64,000 bases of DNA from Modestobacter italicus. GTDB lineage: Bacteria > Actinomycetota > Actinomycetes > Mycobacteriales > Geodermatophilaceae. This document shows, in pieces, positions 63,529 to 64,000 of the stretch. A program made the translations under genes and the position numbers. The notes under the pieces were generated by a model. It ran no database searches. It saw only the letters and a program-made list of their open reading frames with translations, and was not told where the DNA came from. The stretch lies in contig NC_017955.1 of assembly GCF_000306785.1 (NCBI RefSeq), forward strand, positions 4,278,001 to 4,342,000, read 5' to 3'. Each line of letters starts with the position of its first letter. Positions within the stretch are counted from its first letter, which is position 1.

Positions 63529-63984
63529 ACAAACACCCACGCCCACCCACCAACCCACCAGGGGCTCGCGGATCGGCGCGGGTATCCAGATACATACCTA
63601 CAAACTTGCTAGATGCTCGCGTCCACTGTGCAGTTCTCAACGTACGGAAGATGACCGTCCACCCGACACCGCCAGCCCCGGCAACCCGGGCGGTACGACA
63701 CCAGAACGATCTCTCGCAGAAGAAACACCCAACCCCGCAGGGCCGGCCCGTTCCCTCAGGACCCAACAGCGTGCCTACGATCCCCGATCCCTGCCCGATC
63801 CCGTTCCACGCCCTCCCCAAAGGAAGAGCCGTACTAGGCACCAGGCTGAGCCGGCGACCGAACTGGTCAGTGTTCCACCCTCGAGCTCCGCCACCAACAC
63901 CCGAGCCCACCCGAGATTGGGCAGGCTTCACGGTCGGTGCGCGGCTCTGGACCACCACAACGAGTGTGGCGGCCAGTGCTCCTT
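63529..63984 (-). other. 16S-23S internal transcribed spacer
   Basis: 456 nt without a tRNA gene, as in most actinobacteria. It contains the 5' arm of the pre-23S stem and, next to it, a GTTGAGAACTGCACAGTGG segment resembling the actinobacterial boxA antitermination region. I see no protein gene in it. Confidence 0.85.
63616..63647 (-). other. Pre-23S processing stem, 5' arm
   Basis: Partner of 60330-60361, located 88 nt before the 23S 5' end. Near-complete complementarity over 32 nt with three or four mismatches. Confidence 0.75.
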
Positions 63985-64000
63985 AGAAAGGAGGTGATCC
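63985..64000 (-). rRNA. rrs: 16S ribosomal RNA, 3' end only
   Basis: The last 16 bases of 16S, GGATCACCTCCTTTCT, including the anti-Shine-Dalgarno core CCTCC. The rest of the gene lies outside the window. Confidence 0.9.

Noticed and set aside
63529-63984. tRNA-Ile or tRNA-Ala genes in the rRNA spacer
   Set aside because: No cloverleaf or CCA-adjacent acceptor stem is seen; the lack is normal in actinobacteria.

Overview
This is a very GC-rich actinobacterial chromosome segment, most probably from a member of the Geodermatophilaceae (Blastococcus, Geodermatophilus or Modestobacter type). The evidence is the extreme third-position GC bias, frequent GTG starts, many GTGA/ATGA gene overlaps, a block of actinobacterial housekeeping genes in familiar order, an rRNA spacer without tRNA genes, and RecA/LexA and PafBC-type control signals. 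The family assignment is inference; the phylum is well supported. I see no insertion sequence, prophage, CRISPR array or tRNA gene. Most conserved genes, and the rRNA operon, lie on the minus strand, with plus-strand genes inserted between them.

Layout from left to right. Positions 1-6000 hold dapF (cut by the window edge), miaA, an extradiol-dioxygenase-like gene, a DUF349 protein and miaB. At 6049-9340 is a four-gene glutamate-type ABC importer (gluABCD). Positions 9.5-14.1 kb carry an orphan gene, recX and recA with two DNA-damage control signals, a divergent HxlR regulator/NAD(P)H:quinone oxidoreductase-like pair, DUF3046 and a 37-residue membrane protein. Positions 14.1-24.4 kb are accessory metabolism: an MFS exporter, two convergent GH3 glycosidases, an acyl-CoA dehydrogenase, an S9 peptidase, a DUF885 protein and a KTSC-domain protein. 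Positions 24.5-31.5 kb hold the helicase lhr followed by two near-duplicate nei2 DNA glycosylase genes with an ABM-domain gene opposite. Then come pspA, pgi and an lpqY-sugABC-like sugar importer.

Positions 38.9-47.2 kb contain a DUF4032 protein, a TetR regulator, a small protein of uncertain end, clgR with an apparent frameshift, and the conserved cinA-pgsA-rimO-ftsK run. Positions 47.3-50.6 kb hold a second S9 peptidase and an ECF sigma/anti-sigma pair preceded by an SigL-like promoter. Positions 50.6-55.4 kb form a minus-strand folate/lysine/RNA block: thyX, thyA, dfrA, dapA, rnj. Positions 55.5-59.7 kb contain a small basic protein, a ribbon-helix-helix protein, a DUF4097 beta-solenoid protein, an AlkZ/YcaQ-like glycosylase, a GNAT acetyltransferase and a DUF2461 protein; four copies of the palindrome TGACGTCA sit in this stretch. 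From 59.7 kb there is an array of degenerate palindromes, then the 5S, 23S and the last bases of 16S rRNA.

The genes do not form one dedicated defence or biosynthetic system. The least explained parts are the TGACGTCA/RHH/DUF4097 locus, the palindrome array behind the rRNA operon, the duplicated nei2 beside lhr, the clgR frame break that separates the HTH from a Leu-Ala-Ala tail, and a cluster of likely leaderless genes with an nAnnnT hexamer 6-8 nt before the start codon.
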